From the NCBI RefSeq assembly GCF_001425325.1, contig NZ_LMEH01000001.1, positions 791,898 to 855,897 of the forward strand: a stretch of DNA of 64,000 nt, in the 5' to 3' direction. The position numbers and the translations under genes are program-made. The notes beneath the pieces were generated by a model, which made no database searches, was not told the DNA's origin, and saw only the letters and a program-made list of their open reading frames with translations. This stretch comes from Leifsonia sp. Root1293 (lineage in GTDB: Bacteria > Actinomycetota > Actinomycetes > Actinomycetales > Microbacteriaceae). This document shows positions 1-7,207 of this stretch, in pieces. How positions within the stretch are numbered: position 1 is the first letter of the stretch; every line of letters starts with the position of its first letter.

Positions 1-475
1 CGTCGGCCAGGGCCTGGGCGATGTCGGCATCGGCGGCCTCGACGGTCGTCGGCTCGTTCCAGAACAGGTTCAGCGAGCCGATGGTCGTCTCCCGGAGGCG
101 CAGGGGGACAGCCAGGAGAGCGGAGAAGCCCTGTGACATCGCGCTCTCCGCGAACTCCGGCCAGTGAGCGGCCTGAACGGCGACATCTGCAACGTGCACT
201 CTGCTTCCGGTGTCGGCGCTCTCCATGCACGGGCCACTGCCGACGTTCAATTGCATGAGCTCGACGAGCCTGCTCCCCTCGCTGGTCGATGCCACGACCT
301 CGAGCGTTCCTCCGGAGTCGGTCAGCAGGATTCCCGCCGCCGAGGCCTCGAGGAGTGTGGAGCACCGGTCGACGAGGGTATGGAGCAGCTCGAAGATGTC
401 GAAGTCGTCCACCAGAGTGTCTGCGAGAGCAACGAAGGTCTCCAGCAGTTCGGCTTCGCGGGAGTGAGCAGCCAT
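1..475 (-). CDS. GAF domain protein (3' end cut by window edge)
   Basis: The minus-strand frame opens with ATG at 475 and runs off the window at base 1, giving about 158 visible residues without a stop. The N-terminal part reads as a GAF domain: a helix rich in ETFVALADTL, then a DRCSTLLEA helix, a strand AAGILLTD and the segment VGSGPCMES typical of GAF domains in GAF-ANTAR proteins. It starts nine bases after the stop of the preceding GAF-ANTAR gene, with a weak AGGA upstream, so the two are probably co-transcribed. In this family a C-terminal ANTAR RNA-binding domain often follows, but that part lies outside the window. The ligand is unknown. Confidence 0.75.
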   Translation of the reverse strand, partial: MAAHSREAELLETFVALADTLVDDFDIFELLHTLVDRCSTLLEASAAGILLTDSGGTLEVVASTSEGSRLVELMQLNVGSGPCMESADTGSRVHVADVAVQAAHWPEFAESAMSQGFSALLAVPLRLRETTIGSLNLFWNEPTTVEAADADIAQALAD

Positions 476-484
476 TTTTCGATC

Positions 485-1189
485 CTAGATCTCGTCTGCG
501 CCGGACGACAGGTCGAGCCGTCGGTCGACGATGTCGTCAGCGACCTCGCGAACGCTCCGACCATCGGCATACGCCCGCGCCCGGAGCACGAGCAATGCGT
601 CGGTGGCTGAGATCCCGAGCTGGGCGATGACCATTCCGGTCGCCTGGTGCACCAGCCGGCGGGAGTGCGTGCCGGGTTCGGTGTCGTAGGTGGCCCCGGG
701 CTGAGCGGCGTCGAGTGCGCGCAGGAGCACCTGTCGTGCTGCGGCTGTCGAGAGGGCGACAGCATCCTTCGCCTCCGACTCGGTCAGGGTTCCGGGTTCC
801 TCCGTGTAGAGGTCCACCGCACCGATGTCGAGGGAGCCGATGTACAGGGGGAGCGCGAAGAGGGCGCCGATCCGCTCGTCTCCGATCGCATCGGCGAGGA
901 CAGGCCAGCGGTGGTCCACCCGTCGGATATCGGACGTGAACACGGGAGTCCGGGTGCTCAGGGCGTCCCAGCACGGCCCGAGACCCAGATCGATCTGCAG
1001 CTCGTCGAGCCGTGCCGCCAGACGATCGCTGGCGCAGATGGTCTCCTTGCCGAACGGGTCCGCGAGGACCGCGATCGACGCTCCACGGACGGGGAGGGCG
1101 TTCAGGAACGGGCGGCACAGGTCGGTCATCGTCGCGGATGCAGCCGACAACTCATCCAGTGCCCGATCGAAAGCATCGGTCGACGACAT
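485..1189 (-). CDS. GAF and ANTAR domain-containing protein
   Basis: A 234-residue protein. An N-terminal GAF domain (roughly residues 20-150, with LGLGPCWDALSTRTPVF and VLADAIGDERIGALFALPLY) is followed by a C-terminal ANTAR domain (about 175-230: LVHQATGMVIAQLGISATDALLVLRARAYADGRSVREVADDIV). ANTAR domains bind paired hairpins in RNA and act as antiterminators; here the GAF domain would be the sensor. I chose ATG at 1189, which has GAGG upstream; an in-frame ATG at 1219 and an earlier start at 1279 give extensions that do not look like GAF sequence. It heads a two-gene unit with the GAF gene downstream. No ligand or target RNA can be named from the sequence. Confidence 0.85.
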   Translation of the reverse strand: MSSTDAFDRALDELSAASATMTDLCRPFLNALPVRGASIAVLADPFGKETICASDRLAARLDELQIDLGLGPCWDALSTRTPVFTSDIRRVDHRWPVLADAIGDERIGALFALPLYIGSLDIGAVDLYTEEPGTLTESEAKDAVALSTAAARQVLLRALDAAQPGATYDTEPGTHSRRLVHQATGMVIAQLGISATDALLVLRARAYADGRSVREVADDIVDRRLDLSSGADEI

Positions 1190-1320
1190 GGCTGGCCTCG
1201 GTATCTCGGAGGTGATCATCACGGTGAAAGGTCCGTTCGGTCTCAGACTACAAGCGACGGTATCCGCAGGTCGCTGCACGTCGGGGGCTTCGTCGCCCAG
1301 GACGGCGTGCCCGAACTGAC

Positions 1321-1605
1321 TCAGTCCTCCCCGTTGCGGTCGGCCAGAGAGTCGCCCGCAACGTCATTGGTCACGTGGGGCTGGTCATCCGTGATCATCT
1401 GCGTCTCGACACCGCCGGGATCGGCACCGGAACCACCGGGACCCGCGTCCACGGTGCCCGGCGCGGTCGCATCGTCCGCAGCCGGCTCAGCCATCCGCCG
1501 TCCCAGGGCCAGTGCCTCTTCCGGCTCGTGCCCCGCGAGAAGAGGCTGCTCGCTGTGCGCGCCGGTGTCGGGCTGCGCACCATCTGTCGTCGTTGAATCG
1601 GTCAT
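1321..1605 (-). CDS. Small acidic disordered protein
   Basis: A 94-residue reading frame starting at ATG 1605 behind a G-rich stretch (TGGGGGC). It is rich in Asp, Glu, Gly, Pro, Thr and Ala, has no Cys, no membrane segment and no recognisable domain, so it is probably intrinsically disordered. It lies between the DinB gene and the GAF-ANTAR gene on the same strand. I do not recognise a family. It is kept as a gene because of its start context and biased but protein-like composition; a chance frame in GC-rich DNA remains possible. Confidence 0.5.
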   Translation of the reverse strand: MTDSTTTDGAQPDTGAHSEQPLLAGHEPEEALALGRRMAEPAADDATAPGTVDAGPGGSGADPGGVETQMITDDQPHVTNDVAGDSLADRNGED

Positions 1606-1706
1606 GCCCCCAGTGAACTCGGGGCCTTCGGCGGTCGGCAGGGGCTTGACAGCCCGTCGGGCCGCGCCCTCGGTCGTCTTCGACGGATGGCGAAGGCTTT
1701 GTCAGG

Positions 1707-2903
1707 TCACTCGTGTTCCGGCAGGAGCGGCGTCGACCAGCCCGGATCCCGGCCGAGGTGCGTTGCCCTGGCGACGGATGCCGCTCCGAAGCGATCGCGC
1801 ACGGCGTCGAGCACGGTGTCGAGTCGTGCACCGTCGTTCCAGTCGATCGGCAGCTCTGGTTGGAGGGTGTCGGCCCGGGCCAGTTGCCCCAGCGAGACGC
1901 CGATGAGCGTGATTCCCCGCGCCGCGATCTCGGCTTGCGCCCCGGTGAACAACTCCCGCGCGACGTCCAGGATCACCGCCGTGCGGTCGGTTGGAGAGCC
2001 GACTGTGCGCGATCGGGTCGCCTTCGAGAAGTCCCCGTAGCGAAGTCGTAGGACGACGGTGCGGCACACGCGATCGCCATCGCGCAGTCGACGGCCGAGC
2101 CGGTCGACGATCTGCGTGAGGATGAGATCGAGCTCGTCGACCGATCGGGGTCGGCTCCCGAGCGCCCGCTGCGAACCGATGGACGAGCGGCGACGCGTGC
2201 TGTCGACGGGACGAGGGTCGCGCAACCGGGCCAAGGCGTGCAGATGCGCCCCGGTCGCCTTTCCGAGCAACCTCTCTGCGGTCGCGGCTTCGAGTTCGGC
2301 CAGCTGCCCGACCGTGGAGATGCCCAATCTGTGCAGCTTCTCGGCCGTGACGGCACCGACCCCCCAGAGACGTTCGACCGGCAAGGGGAGCAAGAACGCC
2401 TGCTCCTCCTCCGGTTCGATGACGAGCAGCCCGTCGGGCTTGCTGACGGCGCTCGCGACCTTCGCGAGATACTTCGTCCGCGCGACTCCCACGGAGATGG
2501 CGAGTCCGGCTTCCGCGCGCACGCGCTCTCGCAACCGCACCGCCACCTGCTCGGGCGATCCCGCGATGCGTCGGAGGCCTCCGACCTCCAGGAAGGCTTC
2601 GTCGATGGAGAGGCCCTCGACGAGCGGCGTCGTGTCCCGGAAGATGGCGAAAACGGCTCTACTGGCTGCGGAATAGGCGTCCATGCGCGGTGGCACGACG
2701 ATGGCGTCGGGGCACAACTCGCGCGCTTGCCGTCCACCCATTGCGGTGCGCACGCCGCGCGCCTTCGCTTCGTAGCTGGCCGCGAGCACGACGCCGCCGC
2801 CGACGATCACGGGCCGCCCGCGAAGAGCGGGCGTGTCGCGCTGCTCGACCGAGGCGTAGAACGCGTCGAGATCGGCGTGCAGCACTGTCGCCTCGCCTCG
2901 CAT
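1707..2903 (-). CDS. dinB: DNA polymerase IV (Y-family)
   Basis: A Y-family translesion polymerase of about 398 residues. The catalytic metal-binding Asp lies in HADLDAFYASVEQ (D11, D13) and the second carboxylate pair in LSIDEAFLEV (D101, E102). The steric region YEAKARGVRTAM and the helix-hairpin-helix segment LWGVGAVTAEKLHRLGISTVGQL (about 180-205) follow, with a little-finger domain after it. I start at ATG 2903 because it has a GGGAGA ribosome-binding site six bases upstream; the frame opens at 2942 but the added 13 residues precede the conserved core and have no such site. No LexA box is visible upstream. The role is lesion bypass, with low fidelity. Confidence 0.95.
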   Translation of the reverse strand: MRGEATVLHADLDAFYASVEQRDTPALRGRPVIVGGGVVLAASYEAKARGVRTAMGGRQARELCPDAIVVPPRMDAYSAASRAVFAIFRDTTPLVEGLSIDEAFLEVGGLRRIAGSPEQVAVRLRERVRAEAGLAISVGVARTKYLAKVASAVSKPDGLLVIEPEEEQAFLLPLPVERLWGVGAVTAEKLHRLGISTVGQLAELEAATAERLLGKATGAHLHALARLRDPRPVDSTRRRSSIGSQRALGSRPRSVDELDLILTQIVDRLGRRLRDGDRVCRTVVLRLRYGDFSKATRSRTVGSPTDRTAVILDVARELFTGAQAEIAARGITLIGVSLGQLARADTLQPELPIDWNDGARLDTVLDAVRDRFGAASVARATHLGRDPGWSTPLLPEHE

Positions 2904-3011
2904 GCGATCTCCCGTAATCCTCCGTCGGGATGATCGTGGCATGAACGACCGACACCGGAAGCTGGCCCCGACCTGCCTGCCGTACCGTTCTTGATGCCCT
3001 GCCGAGAGGGC

Positions 3012-4418
3012 TCAGGCGGGCACAGCTTCGTGCGCGTCGGCAGTCAGAAAGCGCACGACTGCCTCGATGCCGCCGGATTCGACGGGCAGGAGTTCGATGG
3101 TCGCGCCGCTCGCGCGAGCGAGCTGCGCGACGATCGCGAGGCCGAGTCCGGTTCCCTGATCGTCATTGCGCCCGCGCCAGAACCTGTCGAATGCCCGCGC
3201 GCGTTGTTCGTCGGTCAGGCCGGGACCATCGTCGCTGACATGGAGTTCCGTGCGCTCCGGTGACGCCATGACGGCCACGGTCACCGTCGTCCCGGGACCG
3301 CCGGCTCTCAGCGCGTTGTCGATGAGGTTGTCGATGATCTGCTCAGCGGCTGTAGCGACAGCGACGACAGGTGCCGTGTCGGGGGAGTCGAGGACGACCC
3401 GGCTGTCGCTCTCCTGCGCCAGGGCCGCCCAGGACGCGACGCGCTCTGCCGCTGCGTTCGACAGGTCGACGCGCGAACGCTGGGTGACCGCATCCGCCCG
3501 ACTCAGCACCAGCAGGCCCTCGATCAGGGAGTCGAGGCGGTCCACCTCCGCTTCAGCAGCCTCGATGCGTTCGACGGCCGCGGACGGATCGCTGACGGCG
3601 AGCTCGCGTGCCCGTTCGAGGCGGAGCCGGAGGGCCGTCAGAGGCGAGCGCAACTGATGCGAGGCATCTCCGGCGAAGGCCTGCTGTTGGTCGATGAGGC
3701 CGTCGATGCGCTCAGCCATGCTGTTGAAGGACGCCCCCAGGCTGCGGAGCTCCGATGCCCCCGAGGTCTCGTCAGCTCGAGCGGTTCTGTCCCCGGCGGC
3801 GAATCGTTCAGTGGCGGACCGCAGGATGCGCAGACGCCGTGTGATCGACCCCGAGAGCAGGAGGCCGATCAGGGCGGCCAGGAGTGCCGTGGTCAACCCG
3901 ACGGCGACGAGGGCGCGCACCTTGGAATTCACCGCTGCCGAGATGGCACGATCGTCATACGTGACTCGCACTGCTCCCACGGTCCCGGTTCCCGACAGCA
4001 CGGGCACGGCGGCATACAGCAGCTCCCCGCCGAGGGTCTCCGAGAATCGCTCACCGGATGCCGGGGTGCCGGAGAGCGCGGATGCGAATTCGGCGCGCGA
4101 AGCGTAGGAGACGCCGACGTCCGCATCCCCTTCGTCGCTGGTCGCGACAGCGATTCCGTTCCGGTCGACGATCACCAGACGGGCGCCACTCGTCGTGGAG
4201 TACTGCTCCGCCATGGATCTGACGGCGTCGAGATCCTGGTCGCCGGACCCGGTCAGCGCTGCCTGGCTGCGGCCTGCAAGGAGGAAGGCGTCACGCTCGA
4301 GTGACGTTGTGAGTCGCTGCTCCTCGGCCTCTCTCAGATAGCTGGCGAGCGGGATGTCCTGGATGACGAGCGCCAGCAGTACGACGGCCACCAACGCCGC
4401 CATGATCCGCCACCTCAC
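3012..4418 (-). CDS. Sensor histidine kinase (HAMP/HisKA/HATPase)
   Basis: A 468-residue membrane histidine kinase. A first transmembrane helix (about 7-24), an extracytoplasmic sensor of about 140 residues, a second helix (about 169-189), HAMP (190-243), HisKA with the phosphoacceptor His254 in GDASHQLRSPLTALRL, and a HATPase domain with N-box DNLIDNALRAGG and G-boxes SDDGPGL and GTGLGL. The start is GTG 4418, which overlaps the TGA of the response regulator upstream (GTGA), so the pair is translationally coupled. The frame extends further upstream only as antisense-like sequence overlapping the regulator gene. The signal sensed is unknown. Confidence 0.93.
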   Translation of the reverse strand: MRWRIMAALVAVVLLALVIQDIPLASYLREAEEQRLTTSLERDAFLLAGRSQAALTGSGDQDLDAVRSMAEQYSTTSGARLVIVDRNGIAVATSDEGDADVGVSYASRAEFASALSGTPASGERFSETLGGELLYAAVPVLSGTGTVGAVRVTYDDRAISAAVNSKVRALVAVGLTTALLAALIGLLLSGSITRRLRILRSATERFAAGDRTARADETSGASELRSLGASFNSMAERIDGLIDQQQAFAGDASHQLRSPLTALRLRLERARELAVSDPSAAVERIEAAEAEVDRLDSLIEGLLVLSRADAVTQRSRVDLSNAAAERVASWAALAQESDSRVVLDSPDTAPVVAVATAAEQIIDNLIDNALRAGGPGTTVTVAVMASPERTELHVSDDGPGLTDEQRARAFDRFWRGRNDDQGTGLGLAIVAQLARASGATIELLPVESGGIEAVVRFLTADAHEAVPA

Positions 4419-5089
4419 CCGCGCACCTCGAACCTGAAGCCGACACCTCGCACCGACTCGATCCATCGGGGGTCGCCGAGCTTCCGTCTCACTGCGGCGA
4501 TGTGGGCGTCGAGGGTCTTGGTCGCCCCGTACCACTCGGTGTGCCACACGTCTCGGAGGATGTCGGAACGTCGACGGACGGCACCCGGGTCGGATGCCAG
4601 GTACCGGAGCAGTTCGAATTCAGTGGGGGTCAGGTGGAGCTCCGAGCCGGCGAGGCTGACCCGCTGAGCTCGGGTGTCGATGACCAGGGGCCCGAGATCG
4701 GGCCCGTCCGGCTCGGTCTTGCCTGTCACTGCGGTGCGGCGCACGATCGCTCGGATGCGCGCCAGCAATTCCCGGAGTCCGAAGGGCTTCACCAGGTAGT
4801 CGTCGGCCCCCAGCTCCAGGGCGAGCACGCGGTCGAGCTCCTCGCTTCGCGCGCTCACGATGACGATCGGCACAGACGAGGTCTCGCGGATGCGGCGGCA
4901 GACATCCGTTCCATCCATATCGGGAAGCCCGAGGTCGAGCACGATGAGGTCGGGCGACGTGGCACCCGAGGTCGCGTCAAGGCACGCGGCTCCCGTCGAG
5001 ACGTGTTCGACGTCGTAGTTCGCACTGCCGAGGGCGTCGATCATGCCGTCGGCGATCGACGGGTCGTCTTCGACGATCAGGATGCGCAT
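4415..5089 (-). CDS. OmpR-family response regulator
   Basis: A 224-residue two-component regulator. The receiver domain carries acidic residues D8/D9, the phosphoacceptor D52 (LIVLDLGLPDMDG) and K101 (DYLVKPFGLREL). The C-terminal winged helix has the OmpR/PhoB pattern (LTPTEFELLRYLASDPGAV and TLDAHIAAVRRKLGD). ATG 5089 begins exactly at MRILIVEDD, so it is the natural start although no clear ribosome-binding site precedes it. It is the first gene of a pair with the histidine kinase and is divergent from the secreted acidic protein at 5192, an obvious candidate target. Confidence 0.95.
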   Translation of the reverse strand: MRILIVEDDPSIADGMIDALGSANYDVEHVSTGAACLDATSGATSPDLIVLDLGLPDMDGTDVCRRIRETSSVPIVIVSARSEELDRVLALELGADDYLVKPFGLRELLARIRAIVRRTAVTGKTEPDGPDLGPLVIDTRAQRVSLAGSELHLTPTEFELLRYLASDPGAVRRRSDILRDVWHTEWYGATKTLDAHIAAVRRKLGDPRWIESVRGVGFRFEVRG

Positions 5090-5178
5090 GGCTACATTCT
5101 GGGGCAGCACCACGTTCCTTCGGAGCATCTTCACCAATCCTTGGATGTTCGTCGGGCCCGCCTTCACCGACCGGGTCC

Positions 5179-5184
5179 TAGCGT
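5179..5184 (+). promoter_or_regulatory. -10 hexamer, leaderless start
   Basis: TAGCGT lies seven bases before ATG 5192. This spacing predicts a transcript that begins at or next to the start codon. Confidence 0.6.
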
Positions 5185-5191
5185 CGAAGCC

Positions 5192-5827
5192 ATGAAGAAG
5201 ACACTGATGATCGCATCCGTCGCCGGGGCAGTACTCGCCATCGGCGGAGTGGGCGTGGCAGTCAACGCCGCAACCCTCTCCTCCGTTCCGGAGGGCACCT
5301 CCTTCCCGGTCCCCTCCGTCGGCTCCGAGGACTCGCGCGGGTCCGACGACCCCACCGCGACCCCGCGACCGACGCCGACGATGTTTCCGACGCCTGCAGG
5401 CACGCTGACTCCCGATACCGCCCCGAGCATCGAGCCCGGTGACGACGGCCTCCCGCGGTACTCGGGCCTGGATGAACGGCCGGGACACGACGACCCAGCG
5501 GCCACGGGATCCGGCGATGCTCCCGTCGTCGATGATCACGGTTCCGGAGGGAACGGCGCCGATGACACCGCGGCCGACGACCATGGCTCCGGCGGCAACG
5601 GATCCGATGACACTGGCGCCGACGACAACGGTGGCGGAAGCGAGGACGGATCCGGCGACGACGGATCCGGTCACGACGCCGCCGATGACGGCGACTCCGG
5701 ATCCGACGACTCCGGCGCCGATGACGGCGGATCGGGGGGACACGGGTCCGATGACACCGATGACGACGACAACGGCGGGTCCGACGACGACGCCGGTCAG
5801 CACGGCGGTCACGGTCGCGACGATTGA
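5192..5827 (+). CDS. Secreted Asp/Gly/Ser-rich protein
   Basis: A 211-residue protein. Residues 1-27 form a signal peptide (MKK, a hydrophobic stretch, then an AVNAA cleavage region). A Ser/Pro/Thr linker with TATPRPTPTMFPTP follows. The last 100 residues consist almost entirely of Asp, Gly, Ser, Asn and His in irregular repeats such as DDHGSGGNGADD and DDNGGSDDD. The frame choice is clear: the signal peptide is intact and the other frames give only shadow repeats. Such an acidic tail could bind divalent cations or act as an extracellular polyelectrolyte, but no calcium-binding RTX nonapeptide is exact. It is divergent from a two-component system and precedes the manganese riboswitch; function unknown. 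Confidence 0.8.
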   Translation: MKKTLMIASVAGAVLAIGGVGVAVNAATLSSVPEGTSFPVPSVGSEDSRGSDDPTATPRPTPTMFPTPAGTLTPDTAPSIEPGDDGLPRYSGLDERPGHDDPAATGSGDAPVVDDHGSGGNGADDTAADDHGSGGNGSDDTGADDNGGGSEDGSGDDGSGHDAADDGDSGSDDSGADDGGSGGHGSDDTDDDDNGGSDDDAGQHGGHGRDD

Positions 5828-5852
5828 CCGCAGCGCTGGCGCATAGGATTGA

Positions 5853-6021
5853 CGGTGAAGGGGAGTAGTTCCCGGTTCCGGTCTCCATGGAGACCCGGAG
5901 GTGCGTCGACATACCGGTGGGAGATTCCACCCGGCGTACCGCTCGGCCTGACTGGTCGGGTGAGCGAGACCTTCGGCACACACCATGCCGAAGTCTCTGG
6001 ATTTCGGTGCTCACCGAAAGG
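5853..6021 (+). promoter_or_regulatory. yybP-ykoY manganese riboswitch (mntP leader)
   Basis: The leader contains the conserved core elements of the yybP-ykoY class: GGGGAGTAG at 5860-5868, a P2 hairpin around 5877-5898 (CCGGTCTCC/GGAGACCCGG), GTCGACATA near 5905, and GAGCGAGACC at 5962-5971. This class senses Mn2+ and controls manganese export genes. CGGTGA (5853-5858) can pair with TCACCG (6011-6016) to close the aptamer. The same CACCG bases can instead pair with 6002-6008 in a hairpin (TTTCGGT/ACCGAAA) whose 3' arm includes the AAAGG ribosome-binding site. This gives a translational switch. The TAGGAT at 5844-5849 resembles a -10, but it would start RNA inside P1, so the promoter is uncertain. 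Confidence 0.88.
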
Positions 6022-6034
6022 TCCGCCACCGCCC

Positions 6035-6604
6035 ATGGCCCTCTGGTCCGTCTTCCTCATCGCGCTCGGAGTATCGGCCGACGCATTCGCCGTCGCCCTC
6101 GGGAAGGGCTTGCACATGCGCAAGCTCGACCACCGGCATGCGGTCATCATCGCGCTCACCTTCGGCCTGTTCCAAGGGGTCATGCCGGTCGTCGGCTGGA
6201 TCCTCGGCACTCAGCTCGAGCAGTTCATCACGGAGATCGACCACTGGATCGCCTTCGGGCTCCTCGCCATCATCGGCGGCAAGATGCTCTTCGACGCCTT
6301 CTCGAAGACTGATGATGATGAGGAGGACGACGACAGGCTTCGCGTGCGTCAACTCCTCCTGCTCGCCGTCGCCACCAGCATCGATGCCCTCGCCGTCGGC
6401 ATCTCGTTCGCGTTCCTCTCGGTCTCCATCGTCGAGGCGGCCATCGTCATCGGAGTGACGACGGCAGTGCTGAGCTTCGTGGGGGTACTCGTCGGCCACC
6501 GCGCTGGCCTCAGGTTCCGCGGCCCCGCCGAGATCGTCGGCGGCGTGATCCTCATCCTGATCGGCACGAAGATCCTGTTCGACCACCTCGGCGTCTTCGG
6601 CTGA
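6035..6604 (+). CDS. mntP: Manganese efflux pump MntP
   Basis: A 189-residue, six-helix membrane protein matching MntP in length and motifs: LGVSADAFAVALGKG with Asp16 and VATSIDALAVG with Asp117, the two intramembrane carboxylates needed for Mn2+ export in this family. Between helices 3 and 4 is an acidic cytoplasmic loop (DDDEEDDD). The start ATG 6035 directly follows the riboswitch; the longer upstream frame is the translated riboswitch and is not protein-like. The pump exports excess Mn2+ from the cytoplasm. Expression is expected to rise with Mn2+ through the leader. Confidence 0.96.
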   Translation: MALWSVFLIALGVSADAFAVALGKGLHMRKLDHRHAVIIALTFGLFQGVMPVVGWILGTQLEQFITEIDHWIAFGLLAIIGGKMLFDAFSKTDDDEEDDDRLRVRQLLLLAVATSIDALAVGISFAFLSVSIVEAAIVIGVTTAVLSFVGVLVGHRAGLRFRGPAEIVGGVILILIGTKILFDHLGVFG

Positions 6605-6661
6605 TTCGGCCTCGGATATCGGCATCCGTCCGCGAGCAATCGGCCATGTCCCGAACCGTGC

Positions 6662-7036
6662 TCAGGCGGTGTCCGACTCGACGGGGGATCCGGAGGGCGA
6701 GTTGCGCTTCTGCCACGGCCACCGGCCTGAGATCTCGAGTTCGAGTGACCAGCTCAGGAAGGTGCGGATCAGCACGATGAGGGCGAGCACCGACACCGAT
6801 TCGATGGTGGGTTCGACAGCGACGGTCTTGATGATGTCTGCAGCGACCAGCAGTTCGAGGCCGAGCAGGATGGCACGCCCGAGCACGCGACGGAACCGGG
6901 TGTAGACGGGACTCACATGCTTGAGGCCGCGGATGCCGGCGTCGATGATGGCGTAGGCCACTCCGATGACGATGGCGATGACGCCGAGGATGTCGACGAT
7001 CTCGCCGACGGTCTGGATCGCCGCGCTCGATTCCAT
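6662..7036 (-). CDS. DUF1622 family membrane protein
   Basis: A 124-residue membrane protein with three hydrophobic segments (about 14-36, 54-74, 85-103), and the family pattern GRAILLGLELLVAADIIKTVAVEPTIES followed by LALIVLIRTFLSWSLELEISGRWPW. The ATG at 7036 has an excellent AAGGAGG site. The longer frame upstream is a shadow of the AI-2E gene. DUF1622 proteins have no established function. The gene is divergent from the AI-2E transporter, and an operator of the GGATGA type (7096-7112) lies in front of it with a CACGAT -10 at 7068-7073, so it belongs to the regulon proposed for the MalT-type regulator. Confidence 0.88.
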   Translation of the reverse strand: MESSAAIQTVGEIVDILGVIAIVIGVAYAIIDAGIRGLKHVSPVYTRFRRVLGRAILLGLELLVAADIIKTVAVEPTIESVSVLALIVLIRTFLSWSLELEISGRWPWQKRNSPSGSPVESDTA

Positions 7037-7095
7037 GGGGCCTCCTTCGCCGAGGGGTGGCGGAATCATCGTGTCGCGCGCAGGAGAAGGCTGCA

Positions 7096-7112
7096 TCATC
7101 CGAATCGGATGA
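7096..7112 (-). promoter_or_regulatory. Operator A: TCATCC-N5-GGATGA
   Basis: The 19 bases 7095-7113 form a perfect palindrome, ATCATCCGAATCGGATGAT. The centre (7104) is 31 bases from the first base of the -10-like CACGAT (7073-7068) reading toward the DUF1622 gene. Confidence 0.75.
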
Positions 7113-7155
7113 TCCGCGGACCCCAACGTGCACCGGGGTTCGCATCCCGAGGGGA

Positions 7156-7172
7156 TCATTCCCCGAGGGTGA
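7156..7172 (+). promoter_or_regulatory. Operator B: TCATTC-N5-GGGTGA
   Basis: A degenerate copy of the same 17-bp inverted repeat. Its centre (7164) is 32 bases before the first base of the TAGCTT -10 of the AI-2E gene, placing it at about -44, a position from which activators usually contact RNA polymerase. Confidence 0.65.
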
Positions 7173-7195
7173 TGCGCGGCGTGCGCAGACCGCCC

Positions 7196-7201
7196 TAGCT
7201 T
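7196..7201 (+). promoter_or_regulatory. -10 hexamer, leaderless start
   Basis: TAGCTT ends six bases before ATG 7208, so the AI-2E transcript probably starts at the codon itself. Confidence 0.6.
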
Positions 7202-7207
7202 TGCGGC

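Noticed and set aside
2904-2960. LexA box before dinB
   Set aside because: I looked for TCGAAC-N4-GTTCGA and found nothing close to it.
5090-5986. Upstream extension of the response regulator with VIGVIGP-type repeats
   Set aside because: This is the antisense reading of the Asp/Gly repeat gene. The regulator begins cleanly at MRILIVEDD (5089).
5849-6034. N-terminal extension of MntP
   Set aside because: The bases encode the riboswitch; MntP homology begins at 6035.
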